A DNA stretch of 64,000 nt, taken from assembly GCA_013178185.1 (NCBI GenBank), contig JABLXC010000004.1, forward strand, positions 124,001 to 188,000, read 5' to 3'. A program made the translations under genes and the position numbers. The stretch is from Anaerolineae bacterium (GTDB lineage: Bacteria; Chloroflexota; Anaerolineae; Anaerolineales; Anaerolineaceae). Below the pieces are notes generated by a model, which was given only the letters and a program-made list of their open reading frames with translations, ran no database searches and was not told where the DNA came from. Positions 9,433 to 19,100 of the stretch are shown here, in pieces. Every line of letters begins with the position of its first letter. The stretch's first letter is position 1.

Positions 9433-9591
9433 AACGCCTGATGTCGGTTGAAGGGTGAGTTAACGCTTTACGGTAGCGGCGGGTGGGGCAGTGAGTGGAT
9501 TCGGCCTGAGATGAGTATAAACCAGAAGGCATGAAAATACGAATTGTTGCGCAATATTTCACCTATCGGGTGCACACATTGTTAGACCTTT

Positions 9592-10452
9592 TCACATTAG
9601 TACAGGCTCAGCTTTAAGGAATTCAACCAATCGCTGGCTGATTCTTTGATAATCAGGACCTATCCACAGGAAATGCCCCGTGAACCCACCTTCACAAAAT
9701 TCCGCGTTTGGTATTTGTGCAAGTGCGTATTCTGCGTGACTGAAAGGCACTGATTTGTCCTCGCGGCTGTGAATGATCAGAGTTGGTATCTTTATACTCT
9801 GTAAGAGCTCTTCTTCGACAGTATGTGTGAGATCGTTTAAAGCTCCTCTTCGGGAAGAGCGATGTCGATAGAAGTGAGAGATATTCTCGATATCTTCCGG
9901 CGTAAGATTACAAAAGGCTTCATTTAGATCGTGAGTAGAAAATATGGCCATGGTTTGTTTAGCCATACTACTGGGTGACAATCGACTGATAATCTGCAAC
10001 ATAGTCCAGGTTATGTTGTGCATTGGTCCATAAAATGCTACCTGGCTTTGATAGTTGGGTTCGTTGACGCGGTCTTCGGGTTGTGAGATTGCTGCGATTA
10101 ACGCTAATCGTTCTATTCTTTGAGGCCAATTGGCTGCAAGAGAAATTCCGGTCGGACCGCCTCCTGAAATAGCCATGATCGAACACTTTTTGATATCCAG
10201 GGTATCCAGAAGTGCAACCATCGCTTCTGCTGCTTCCTTTGCTGAAGTTCCTATCTTAGATGGGGTACGCCCATATCCTGGCCGTGATGGCGTAAGCAAA
10301 GAAAAACCTGCTTCTAAAAGAGGGGCATAACCATCATGCGAAAAACAATCAGAGGATGTGCCATGAGAAACTAAAATCACAGGCCCATTTCCCAACCATG
10401 TGTATTCGATGTGTCCTTTTTCTGTTTTAGCTATTCGATGTTCCACATTCAT
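9592..10452 (-). CDS. Alpha/beta-hydrolase
   Basis: An alpha/beta-hydrolase fold enzyme of about 286 residues. I place the start at the ATG at 10452 (GGAG two bases upstream) since the 30 residues before it do not look like part of the fold. The oxyanion segment VSHGTSSDC, the nucleophile elbow AISGGGP with Ser as nucleophile, the acid in HSREDKSVPF and the catalytic His in TGHFLW are in the usual order. The elbow lacks the first Gly of the classic G-x-S-x-G, as in a subset of these esterases. Substrate unknown. Confidence 0.82.
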   Translation of the reverse strand: MNVEHRIAKTEKGHIEYTWLGNGPVILVSHGTSSDCFSHDGYAPLLEAGFSLLTPSRPGYGRTPSKIGTSAKEAAEAMVALLDTLDIKKCSIMAISGGGPTGISLAANWPQRIERLALIAAISQPEDRVNEPNYQSQVAFYGPMHNITWTMLQIISRLSPSSMAKQTMAIFSTHDLNEAFCNLTPEDIENISHFYRHRSSRRGALNDLTHTVEEELLQSIKIPTLIIHSREDKSVPFSHAEYALAQIPNAEFCEGGFTGHFLWIGPDYQRISQRLVEFLKAEPVLM

Positions 10453-10664
10453 CACTCCGAAAAAAGGCCTCACTATTAAATATATGGACTTATGCTGCTC
10501 TGCAATTCGTCCGCATAGCGAACCATCATTCCACCCATGCAACTGCGATCCAAGATCAGCTTCGCCAACCTATGGTTGTGGCGGAACACCTTTAAAGTTA
10601 GCACAATTTTCCCCGGTTTACATCAAATTTTGTGAGCATTTCTCAAAACCGGGCATGCGCAAAG

Positions 10665-10696
10665 AAGGGCTGCCCGAAAAGCGCCGGGCAGCCCTT
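10665..10696 (-). terminator. Terminator-like hairpin after the lipoprotein gene
   Basis: A perfect 12-bp inverted repeat (AAGGGCTGCCCG with loop 10677-10684) directly downstream of the minus-strand lipoprotein gene. The following T-run (CTTCTTTG) is short, so termination efficiency may be moderate. Confidence 0.6.
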
Positions 10697-10717
10697 ATGG
10701 GTGTTCTAGTTTTGGCG

Positions 10718-11404
10718 TTATGGCAATTCGGCGACCAGAAAATCGTCGAAGGCGATGTTGGTGTTGGTTGCCTCCTCGCCGCTCCAGACCAGTAACCCAA
10801 CGCCGCCGCTCGTGTAGGCCGCATCGGAAACCGAATCGATCTTTTTGCCGTCCACATAAAAGGTGAAGGCGCCGTTGCCGCAATCTGCGGCGAGGCGGTA
10901 CGAAGGAGCATTTCGCGCGATCAAGCTGGAGGAAGCCCACTTATCGTTGTTCGTGAGGAAAACATCGCTTTGCCCAGTTGCAGCCCTGGCGATGGCATAT
11001 TCGCCCGCCGGGGTCATGGCAAAGTAATAAAAAGAGTCCTGGGCGGGCTGTTTGTTGCACAAGATGCCCAGCGCGGTGGTGGGGTCGGATTGATTGTTGA
11101 TGGCCGTGACCTCGATGCGCACGTTCTGGTAGGTCGTATCGTTGGGCGTACTCCAGGTGAACCAGTTTTTGGTGTAGATCATGAACTGGAGGGCAGCGTT
11201 TGCATATTCAATGGAACCATTGGCGTCAGTGGCCGTCCCCCAGCGGGAGCTGGTGAAGTCATCGCTCAGCAGCGTCTTGACTGCGGGTGGCTGGGTTTCG
11301 GTGGGCAGGGGCGTGCTCTCGCCGCCGCCTGAAAACGTCCCGCACGCCAGGCTGGCCAGGACAAGAAAAGCGATTGGCAAAAAAACCTGAAATTTCCTGT
11401 TCAT
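10718..11404 (-). CDS. Lipoprotein with concanavalin/jelly-roll-like domain
   Basis: A lipoprotein of 228 residues. The ATG at 11404 is chosen because AGGAG stands upstream at good spacing and the protein then begins with a classic signal (MNRKFQVFLPIAFLVLASLAC). After a short Ser/Thr/Pro linker comes one domain of about 190 residues (DDFTSSRWGTATDANGSIEY, YYFAMTPAGEYAIARA, ADCGNGAFTFYVDGKKI, NIAFDDFLV). This beta-rich pattern resembles 3-keto-disaccharide hydrolase/LamG-like sugar-binding folds. The same module occurs at 41479-42216 and as the C-terminus of the S8 peptidase at 777-3485. Likely a surface carbohydrate- or envelope-binding protein; no catalytic motif is evident. Confidence 0.75.
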   Translation of the reverse strand: MNRKFQVFLPIAFLVLASLACGTFSGGGESTPLPTETQPPAVKTLLSDDFTSSRWGTATDANGSIEYANAALQFMIYTKNWFTWSTPNDTTYQNVRIEVTAINNQSDPTTALGILCNKQPAQDSFYYFAMTPAGEYAIARAATGQSDVFLTNNDKWASSSLIARNAPSYRLAADCGNGAFTFYVDGKKIDSVSDAAYTSGGVGLLVWSGEEATNTNIAFDDFLVAELP

Positions 11405-11821
11405 CTCATATCTCCTGAACCCTGAATAAAAGTGAGGACAACCAAGCTCCCGCTGCCCGGCGGCGAACGCCAAAACTGCCTCGCCATTCCGCAGGCTGAA
11501 CACCACCCCGAACCTTTTTTCTGCGCCTCTCTGGTATTGCGATGAGGCAGAGGATTATAAGACTTATTTTACCTACTCTATCTTTTTTATTCAAGCTGCT
11601 GCTTGTGCGAAATTCAGATGGCGAAAGCAAGGTTCAACGGCTGGGATGGTGTCCATTCTGGGTTAGACCTGCGCGGCGGGGACAGGATTTCTCAGCAGGG
11701 ATCCATCCCCTGCCCGGTACCTGAAAGCCAGCCAAAGCCCGCTCTATGTCAGCCCGCAAGGGCTTCTCCAGACATTCAGGTGGGATTTTAACTTTGTCCC
11801 GAATTTCTTAATGTCAGACAA
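11405..11821. other. Non-coding stretch before the ygeY operon
   Basis: About 420 bases with no credible gene on either strand. It holds one copy of the dispersed hairpin repeat (11750-11790) and otherwise nothing I can name; a short plus-strand frame in 11603-11791 has no family features. Confidence 0.5.
11750..11790 (+). repeat. Dispersed GCAA-loop hairpin repeat, copy 1
   Basis: The segment begins with CAGCCCGCAAGGGCTT, in which AGCCC and GGGCT pair around a GCAA tetraloop, followed by TCAGGTGGGATTTTAA. A second copy with the same hairpin and a very similar tail lies at 19476-19514. Both are intergenic, as expected for a REP-like extragenic repeat. Confidence 0.5.
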
Positions 11822-11849
11822 TTGACAATTCACCGGAATTTGTTACACT
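11822..11849 (+). promoter_or_regulatory. Probable promoter of the ygeY operon
   Basis: A perfect -35 box TTGACA (11822-11827) is followed after 16 bases by TACACT (11844-11849), a four-of-six match to the -10 consensus. It leaves a leader of about 110 bases before the ygeY start. Confidence 0.5.
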
Positions 11850-11964
11850 TAATGGCGTGCATGAAGCCGTTCCCAGATTTTCGCTTTGAGGAAAAAATGA
11901 AACCTGCCAGGCTGAACTGGCTTTAAATCACAAGTATGGGAGTGGGTTAACCGCGGAGGAAAAA

Positions 11965-13167
11965 ATGCAAAAAGAAATGGTTGGAGAAATTCAAAAGCGT
12001 GTCGAAGCAAATCGTGAAGAGATCATCAAGTTCATGCGCGAGATCTGCGCCATCCCCAGCATGGAATCGCAGCTTAAAGATGTTGGCGAACGGATCGCCG
12101 CCGAGATGCGCCGGCTGGGATTCGACGAAGTTCGTTTCGACAAGATGGGCAACATTTTAGGGCGCATCGGGAACGGAAAACGGACAATCGTTTATGATTC
12201 CCATATTGACACGGTAGGCATCGGCGACCCGGCTGCCTGGGAATGGGATCCATTCAAGGGCAAGATCGAAGACGGCTACCTCTATGCGCGCGGCGCCAGC
12301 GATGAAAAGCAAAGCACGCCCGGCATGGTTTATGGGCTGGCGATGGCGCGCGATCTGGGGCTGCTGGAAGGCTGGACGGCCTATTACTTTGGCAATATGG
12401 AAGAGTGGTGCGATGGGATCGCCGCCAACACCTTTGTAGAAGTTGACCCTGGCGTGCGGCCGGATTTTGTCGTGATTGGCGAGCCGACCAAGATGCTGGT
12501 TTATCGGGGGCACAAAGGCCGCCTGGAGATGAAAGTGGTCGCCAAAGGGCGCAGCGCCCACGCCGCCAGCAACCACCTGGGCGACAACGCGGTGTACAAA
12601 TTGCTGCCGGTTATTGCGGGCATTCGCGATCTGGAACCTAAACTGGGCGATCATCCCTTCCTGGGGCATGGCAAGATCACCGTCTCGGATATGAAGGTCA
12701 AAACTCCCAGCATCAACGCCGTTCCAGATGAGGCCACCATTTTCATTGACCGCCGCATGACCTTTGGCGAGACCAAAGAAAAGGTGATGAAAGAGGTGGC
12801 CGATTTGATCCCGCCCGAGTCTAGAGATACGGTGCGGATTGAGGAGCTGTTCTATGATGAACCTTCCTATACGGGTTTCGTATTTCCGGTGGATAAGTAC
12901 TTCCCGGCCTGGATGCTGGAAGAGGACCACCCCCTGGTAAAAGCCGGCCAGGCTGCCCGTGCGGCCATCGGCCTGTCCGATGCTCCTTCTGGCAAATGGG
13001 ATTTCAGCACCAACGGCGTTTATTGGGCTGGCAAGGCTGGCATTCCCTGCATCGGTTTCGCCCCCGGCGATGAAGTGACCGCTCACACCACCATTGACCG
13101 GGTGAAACTGGACGATGTGGTCAAGGCGACGGAGTTCTATGCCGTGCTGCCAGCACTCATTCCATAA
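11965..13167 (+). CDS. ygeY: YgeY-type M20 family hydrolase
   Basis: A 400-residue cytoplasmic M20 metallopeptidase-family enzyme, with a strong GGAGGAAAAA ribosome site. The metal ligands and catalytic acids are in order: His in YDSHIDTVG, bridging Asp in RGASDEK, Glu pair in GNMEEWCDG, a later acidic ligand in VIGEP and the C-terminal His in TAHTTID. The sequence is closest in my recollection to YgeY, described as a selenium-metabolism-associated hydrolase that sits beside ygeW and ygeX in E. coli and clostridia, where the cluster is linked to purine or diaminopropionate breakdown. It is followed 44 bases later by a carbamoyltransferase-family gene, matching that context. No ygeX-like lyase is present here. 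The exact substrate is not settled. Confidence 0.85.
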   Translation: MQKEMVGEIQKRVEANREEIIKFMREICAIPSMESQLKDVGERIAAEMRRLGFDEVRFDKMGNILGRIGNGKRTIVYDSHIDTVGIGDPAAWEWDPFKGKIEDGYLYARGASDEKQSTPGMVYGLAMARDLGLLEGWTAYYFGNMEEWCDGIAANTFVEVDPGVRPDFVVIGEPTKMLVYRGHKGRLEMKVVAKGRSAHAASNHLGDNAVYKLLPVIAGIRDLEPKLGDHPFLGHGKITVSDMKVKTPSINAVPDEATIFIDRRMTFGETKEKVMKEVADLIPPESRDTVRIEELFYDEPSYTGFVFPVDKYFPAWMLEEDHPLVKAGQAARAAIGLSDAPSGKWDFSTNGVYWAGKAGIPCIGFAPGDEVTAHTTIDRVKLDDVVKATEFYAVLPALIP

Positions 13168-13211
13168 ACGATCCTATTCAATAATGAACCCAAATTCTTT
13201 GGAGGCTTGAA

Positions 13212-14189
13212 ATGCAAACTTTTCTAAAAGGACGAGATTTAATCGGCGATCTTGACTTCAGCAAAGAGGAAGTCGAAACCGTGCTGGAGGTGGCTTTTGA
13301 CCTCAAGCGCAAACGCGCCCTGGGCGAACCGCACCCCTACCTGCGCGACAAAGTGCTTGCCATGTTGTTCTTCTTCTCCAGCACCCGAACGCGCGGCTCC
13401 TTTGAAGCCGGCATGGCTCAGTTGGGCGGGCACGGCGCCTTCATCGAAAGCGCCACCACCCAGATTGCCCATGGCGACACCGCCCAGGAAGTCGGCGAGA
13501 TCTACGGCCGCTACTTCGACGGCATTGCCATCCGCCACTGCGACTGGCTGGAAGGCAACAAGTACATCAACGAAGTTGCCAAGTACTCGCGCGTCCCAGT
13601 GCTCAACATGCAGTGCGACATCTACCACCCCTTCCAGTGCCTGGCCGACCTGATGACGATCATGGAGAAGAAGGGCCGCGACTTGCGCAAGAAACGCATT
13701 GTGGTCTCCTGGGCATACGCCTCTTCTTACCTCAAGCCGATCTCGGTACCCCAGTCGCTCATCCTGCAGATGCCGCGCTTCGGCATGGACGTCACGCTGG
13801 CTTACCCCAAGGGCTTTGAACTGATGCCCGATATCGTCGAGCAGGCGCAGCAGGAAGCCAAGAAAGCCGGCACCGCCTTCGATATCGTCAACGACATGGA
13901 CGAGGCCATGAAGGGCGGCGATATCATCTACGCCAAGTCGTGGGGACCGCTGCTGACCACCGCCGACAAGGTCAAGGGCAAGGAGATGCAGGACTCGCAC
14001 AAGGACTGGATCATGGACGGCCGCCGCCTGAAGATGGCCAACCCGGATGCGATCTACATGCACCCGCTGCCGGCCGACCGCGATATCGAGGTGACCACCG
14101 ACGTGCTCACCGGCCCGCAGTCCGTCGTCTATGACGAAGCCGAGAACCGCCTGCACGCTCAGAAGGCCGTCATGGCGCTGACGATGTAG
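13212..14189 (+). CDS. Aspartate/ornithine carbamoyltransferase family protein (YgeW-like)
   Basis: A 325-residue transcarbamoylase. The carbamoyl-phosphate motif is SSTRTRGSFEAGM, where OTC and ATC have STRTR(T/V)SF, so the third position differs. The second phosphate-binding and C-terminal motif is HPLPADRD rather than the HCLP of ornithine enzymes. Segments NMQCDIYHPFQCLADL and AQEVGEIYGRYFDG fit the family. The ygeY neighbour upstream (same strand, GGAGG ribosome site) and the overall look favour the uncharacterised YgeW/knotted carbamoyltransferase group over a biosynthetic OTC, but an ornithine carbamoyltransferase cannot be excluded. Substrate amine is unknown. Confidence 0.78.
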   Translation: MQTFLKGRDLIGDLDFSKEEVETVLEVAFDLKRKRALGEPHPYLRDKVLAMLFFFSSTRTRGSFEAGMAQLGGHGAFIESATTQIAHGDTAQEVGEIYGRYFDGIAIRHCDWLEGNKYINEVAKYSRVPVLNMQCDIYHPFQCLADLMTIMEKKGRDLRKKRIVVSWAYASSYLKPISVPQSLILQMPRFGMDVTLAYPKGFELMPDIVEQAQQEAKKAGTAFDIVNDMDEAMKGGDIIYAKSWGPLLTTADKVKGKEMQDSHKDWIMDGRRLKMANPDAIYMHPLPADRDIEVTTDVLTGPQSVVYDEAENRLHAQKAVMALTM

Positions 14190-14221
14190 GACAACACAAA
14201 ACAAAAATGATCTAAAAAAAG

Positions 14222-14246
14222 AGATCTCTGGGAAAACCAGAGATCT
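14222..14246. terminator. Bidirectional terminator between carbamoyltransferase and MFS genes
   Basis: A perfect 10-bp stem (AGATCTCTGG / CCAGAGATCT) with a five-base GAAAA loop sits between the two convergent genes. On the minus strand it is followed by seven T, giving a strong terminator for the MFS gene; on the plus strand the tail TCTTAATTTC is weaker. Confidence 0.8.
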
Positions 14247-14271
14247 TCTTAATTTCTACACCTGCCGATGG

Positions 14272-15486
14272 TCAATCGCCGCTGGGCTGTATGGCTTTGA
14301 CCGGCGCGGGCGCCGCGGCTTCATCCGGCCTGGCGCGCAACCTGGCCAGGCTGGCAAGATAGACGGCCAGCATGATTAAAGCGCCGCTCAGGTACGGAAA
14401 AGACAGGTTGAGGTCTATCATAAAGCCAGCCCACAGGGGGCCAATGATGCGACCCAGACTCATGAAAGAGTTGTTGACGCCCAGCACTGCCCCCTGCTGG
14501 TCGCCGGCGTTGCGCGAGACCAGCGATGAGATGGCAGGGCGCAGCATGGCGTTCGAGAAGACGAACAACCCCACCGTGATCAGCACGGTGGCAAAATCCC
14601 ACGCCAGCAGCATCAAAACGAAGCCGACCGCGCTGGCGATCAGTGAAGTCCGGATGATCCAATTTTCGCCGTATCGCCGCGTTACCGGCCCGGTCAAGGC
14701 GCCTTGCGCCAATGCCGAAACAAGGCCGATCACCGTCATGATCAGGCCAACCTGAGCGGGGCTGTAATCGAAACGGTATTGGGCGTAGAGGCCAAAAATA
14801 CCCTCAAAATTAGTCAACGCAAAAAAGACCAGGAACGATAGCCCATTCAGGTAGCCGAGTGGACCTGAGAGCGACCGCCAGAGCTGTTTGAGATCGAATC
14901 CTTTCACCCTCCCAGCGGTTGTGCGTTTGTCGGCCGGGAGCGATTCGGGCAGGAAAGCGAGGATGGCCAGCACGGCCAGCATGGAAAGCCCCGCCCCAAC
15001 AAAAAAGGGCATGGAGAGGCTGTCAGAACCCAACCAGCCGCCCAACCCGGGGCCAAGCACCATGCCAGCGCCCATCGCTGCGCCGAAGACCCCCATCCCG
15101 CCGCCGCGATTGCGCTCATCTGTGCTGTCAGAGATATATGCCATTGCGGTCGGAAGCGTGGCCGAAGAAAGGATGCCGGCCAACGCCCGAAAGACAAAAA
15201 GCATCCAGAGCTGGGTTGCCAGCCCGAACAAAACCATAAAAAGGGCATTGCCAAACGCCCCGACCAGCAGGATCTTTTTCCGCCCGTAGCGGTCCGAAAG
15301 GTTGCCCCACACCGGCGAGAAGATGAACTGGGCAATACTGAAAATCGCCATCATTGAACCCAGCGCAACCCCCCCAGCGCCAAAACTTTCGATGTAATAC
15401 GGCATGATGGGAATGATCAGACCAAAGCCCATCATCACGACGACCAATGTAAAAAAGAGAATGACGAGGTTTCGATTGTTTTTCAT
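14272..15486 (-). CDS. Major facilitator superfamily drug/efflux transporter (TetA-like)
   Basis: A 12-helix MFS exporter of 404 residues. I use the ATG at 15486 (AGGTGG nine bases upstream); a TTG in frame at 15528 would overlap the regulator gene. Family signatures are clear: loop 2-3 motif GNLSDRYGRKKILL (motif A), the helix-5 motif C-like AAMGAGMVLGPGLGGWLG of drug-proton antiporters, and a weaker loop 8-9 repeat (GPVTRRYGENWII). Directly downstream of a MarR regulator in the same transcription unit, so it is probably induced by a substrate that the regulator senses. Confidence 0.9.
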   Translation of the reverse strand: MKNNRNLVILFFTLVVVMMGFGLIIPIMPYYIESFGAGGVALGSMMAIFSIAQFIFSPVWGNLSDRYGRKKILLVGAFGNALFMVLFGLATQLWMLFVFRALAGILSSATLPTAMAYISDSTDERNRGGGMGVFGAAMGAGMVLGPGLGGWLGSDSLSMPFFVGAGLSMLAVLAILAFLPESLPADKRTTAGRVKGFDLKQLWRSLSGPLGYLNGLSFLVFFALTNFEGIFGLYAQYRFDYSPAQVGLIMTVIGLVSALAQGALTGPVTRRYGENWIIRTSLIASAVGFVLMLLAWDFATVLITVGLFVFSNAMLRPAISSLVSRNAGDQQGAVLGVNNSFMSLGRIIGPLWAGFMIDLNLSFPYLSGALIMLAVYLASLARLRARPDEAAAPAPVKAIQPSGD

Positions 15487-15517
15487 CCGTGGAAACCACC
15501 TATAAATCTTGAGACTC

Positions 15518-15985
15518 TCAAATTTCAACCATGACCGATAAGAACTGGTTCAACAGCCGGAACAGTTGTTTTCGATCCTCTTCGCTCAGGCGGGCGAGGG
15601 ACTGTCCGATCTGCTGGTGCCGGCGTTCAAAAAAAATCTGCAGCGTGCGCTCCCCTTCGGGCGTAATCGAGACAAGCTGGTGGCGCCGGTCGTTGGGGTT
15701 GCGCTTCCTGAGCACCAGCCCGCGCTCCTCTAAACGGTTGAGGATGCCGGTCACCGTTGGCGCCACCTGGTGGGTGGATTCGGCCAGGTCGGAGACAGTC
15801 AGACCATCTGGGTGTTTCATCAGGCAATGCAGGGCGCCGAATTGCGCCATCGTCAGGTTAAGGTTCGCCAGTTCGGCGCGCATGTTTCGGCGGATGGCCG
15901 AACCGATCCTGTACAAGAGTTCGCCAAATTCAATGACGTCCGAATCATGAAGGGTGGTTTGCACTGCCGCCTGATCTGCTCTCAT
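15518..15985 (-). CDS. MarR-family transcriptional regulator
   Basis: A 155-residue winged-helix repressor. The DNA-binding part shows LTVSDLAESTHQVAPTVTGILNRLEERGLVLRKRNPNDRRHQLVSITPEG, abbreviated here by its key blocks STHQVAPTVTGILNRLEERG (recognition helix region) and NDRRHQLVSI (wing), flanked by dimerisation helices. It precedes the MFS exporter by 31 bases and very likely controls itself and the exporter through the palindromes at 16006-16036. Confidence 0.92.
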   Translation of the reverse strand: MRADQAAVQTTLHDSDVIEFGELLYRIGSAIRRNMRAELANLNLTMAQFGALHCLMKHPDGLTVSDLAESTHQVAPTVTGILNRLEERGLVLRKRNPNDRRHQLVSITPEGERTLQIFFERRHQQIGQSLARLSEEDRKQLFRLLNQFLSVMVEI

Positions 15986-16005
15986 TGAGAAATCCTCTTA
16001 AAGAT

Positions 16006-16036
16006 TTTAGCAAGACTAAATATTAGCATTGCTAAT
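16006..16036 (-). promoter_or_regulatory. Tandem MarR-type operators upstream of marR-MFS
   Basis: Two inverted repeats lie 20-50 bases before the regulator start: TTTAG-N5-CTAAA (16006-16020) and the perfect ATTAGCA-T-TGCTAAT (16022-16036). The second is close to the TTAGCAAGCTAA consensus described for SlyA/MarR proteins, so autoregulation by the adjacent regulator is likely. Confidence 0.7.
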
Positions 16037-16151
16037 TATACAGAAGCCCGCGCCGCTGTCAAGGGAGGCACGGCAATTCTCAAGTTGCCAAAGAGAAAGG
16101 AAGAGAAATCCCCTGCTCGGTTCAGGAAAGCCAGCTTTGGCTGGCACCCTG

Positions 16152-19100
16152 TTAAATTTTCAGCGACAGCAGCGTCTGTTCGAGGCGCGGATACATCCCA
16201 TCAATTTGCTCCTGGATCTCGATCGTGTGCGCCAGTGCGGTCACGATGCGGCAGTAAGTGCGGATCTCGTCTAGGGTTAATGACTGGCCTCTCCGGTCCT
16301 TCAACCATTTCTCGCACACCTGATAGCCGCCGATGGTGTATTCCCACACCGCCGGTGGAACCGGAGCGAAAACCTGCGCGGGGTTGATGGATATTTGTTC
16401 TTTTGAGGTGTCATAGACGACTTTTACCACACGGTTATCTTCCGTCCCTTCGAAGCGGCAGGCGGGCGGATCGAGGTCCAGCGAGTTAAGCAGGTGCAGG
16501 TCGGCCAGCTTTTTGCCGAGCGTTGCCAGTTCGTCAAAGAGCGCCGCGTCGCGGGTGAAGGGGACGCGCGGAAAGTCGGAGCGCAGGAAGTGGGCGTACT
16601 TTTCCCGATAGGCGGGGGCGTAGAGCACGGCGTAAATGTAGTAGAAGATCTGCTCCGGCGCGGGCGGCCCCCCGAATGCGTTGGCTAACGCGGCCAGCAA
16701 CTGAGGATGCAGGTTTGGCTGGCGCTGCTGCGGCTCTAAAGCGCTGAACAAATCTACTTGCCTGGCTTGGGGATAGAGGTAAAGGGGGAAATGATAGTCT
16801 ATCGTCTTAAGGGAAACGGCTACATGCTCAGAAACAGCCTTGCTTATAAAAACGTGTTGCCATTCACCGACATACTCCATGCGTCTAGGTGTAACTAGCG
16901 CCAGGTTCTCTCCCGCCAGCATGTGGCGCATGACTTCAGGGCGGGGCATGCACAAAAAGCCACGTGAGCGGCCGGTGTAGTAGGTGTAGCGGACATCGAA
17001 AGGCCGATAGAGGATGGGGACGACCTTATCCCAATCCGGGCCGGAATCGCGCAGGTCTTGCTGCGCCAGGGTCACCTTCCAGTCGCGCGCATCCTTGCCC
17101 AGCCCATACGCCTGGCGCGCCAGTTCGGGCTCCAACTGACTGAAGTTGAGCGCCGTCGTCCACACCTGCTGTGGGGCTCGGTGGATGGTCAGGCTGTCGC
17201 GGGCGGTGACGATGCCCACGCTGTACTTCTCAAAAATGTCCGTTACCCGTGGGAACGCGTTATATCGCTCCAGTTCGGCTTCATCCCGCGGCACAAAAAG
17301 GTAGAATCCGGGCCGGGGGTAGATTTCCGCCCATGGTGTGGCAATTACATCGTTCTCTTTCAGCCATTGATACTTGTCCTCCCGTGTTCCCCACAGTTCG
17401 GCGTGCCGCACGCTCTTTTCCGTCTGTTTCCCGGTCTTGACGAGCAAGGCAATCGCAACCCCCTGGCGGATGTCGAAGACGTTCTCATCCGGGCTGCCGT
17501 CGGGGCAGCGCTCGCGCTTCAGCGCGTTGCCGTGCAGGTCCAGCAGGTAAATTTCGTCGAAGGTCTGCATCAGGCTGCGGCGCATACCGCGAAAGGTGGG
17601 GTTATCCAGATAGCCGTGATTGGTGATCATCCCGACCACGCCGCGTCCGGCCTGCTCGATCTTCCACTGGGCAAAGCGCAGGAACTTGACGTAGTCATCC
17701 TGCAGCCACTTGGGGTTCTTCTCGCCCAGCGGCTTGCCGTCCACCTGCTTGTAGGTTTCAATCTGGCGGAGAATCCACTCACCCTTGTTCGCCGAGTGGC
17801 CGGAATAGGGCGGGTTACCCAAGATGACCAGGATGGGCTGTTTCTGCTTCACCCGCCCGGCCAGGTGTGATTCTTCTGCCAGCGAGGAAAGACCCGGCAG
17901 TTGGCTGGCTTCCAGTTCGTTCATATCCAGGGTGTTTGTCAGGTAAAACGGCACGCGCTCGTTTCCCTGCAGCCGGTGACCCAGTTCATCCAGGAAGAAA
18001 GCCATTTTCAAGTGGCCCACGGCGTAAGGCGCCATCATTAATTCGAAGGCGTAAAAGTTGCCCAGGATGTGTTTGCGGATGAAGGCCTCGCGCCCGCCCG
18101 TTCCATACTTGCCGGCAAATTCCCGCACAGCCTGTTCCACGGCGCGGGCGACGAAAGTCATCGTGCCGGCGGCTGGGTCGAGCAGGGTTACACCCTCCGA
18201 AGCCAACCCGTCGGCGTGGCCGAACCTGCCTTTCAGCAACAAATCCAGGGAGCGGACGATGTACGAGACCACCGGATCGGGCGTATAGTACACGCCGCGG
18301 CGCTCACGCTCTTCAGGGTCGTAATGGGCCAGAAAGGTTTCATAAAAGTGGACAATGGGGTCGTCCCCTTTACCTTCTTTGTAGTATTGTGACATCATCT
18401 CTGAGACATCGGCCCCCGCCAGCACCTGCACGATGTCATCCACGATCCAGGCCATCTCCTCTGGAGGTTCTCCCAGCGAGATAAAGCGGAAGAGATCACG
18501 CAGAATACCGATGGTGGGGGGAATGTGATGGAAGGCCGCCAGGCGCGAGAATCCATCAGCGGCGCGGGTACGGGCGGCAAAGAGGCCATACGTAACTGTC
18601 TGAGCGTAGAGGTCGGCAAAGTCGTCTGTCGTAAGGCTTCCGATGAGGAATTTCTGGAAGGCTTCGTAAAAACCCAGCAGTTGACCGCTGCCCGTTTTCT
18701 GTTCTTTGTCCAGTTCCTCTTTCACGACCTCCCGCAGAAAGCGGGTACGCTTGGCTAATTCCACAGCCAGGTACTCGGCGGTGAGCAGCCGGGGCTGGGT
18801 GAAACCCAGGAAACGATCGAGCAACGTCCAGGCCTCTTCTTCGTGTGCCAGAGGTGGGATCTTTTGCAGCTTCGTCAGTATCACTTGATGGCCCAATTTC
18901 GCGATAGCCACGCGTTGACCGTCACGATAGAGGCGGAACTCCAGAAAGTTGGTCAGGATGAGGTTGGGAAAGGTGCCCCGATAGCGCTGCAACTGTGCGG
19001 AGTCTTCAAACTGATCCAGCAGCTCCGCAGTCGGCGGCTTGGCTTCGATGTAGCCAACGATCTGACTTGCGCCATCCCAGACGCGAAAATCCGGGTTGCC

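Noticed and set aside
12157-13086. 309-codon antisense frame opposite ygeY
   Set aside because: Long but mirrors the codon structure of a well-supported gene; no family features and no ribosome site.
13239-14204. 321-codon antisense frame opposite the carbamoyltransferase
   Set aside because: Rich in H/V/G/D as expected from the reverse complement of GC-rich coding sequence; antisense artefact.
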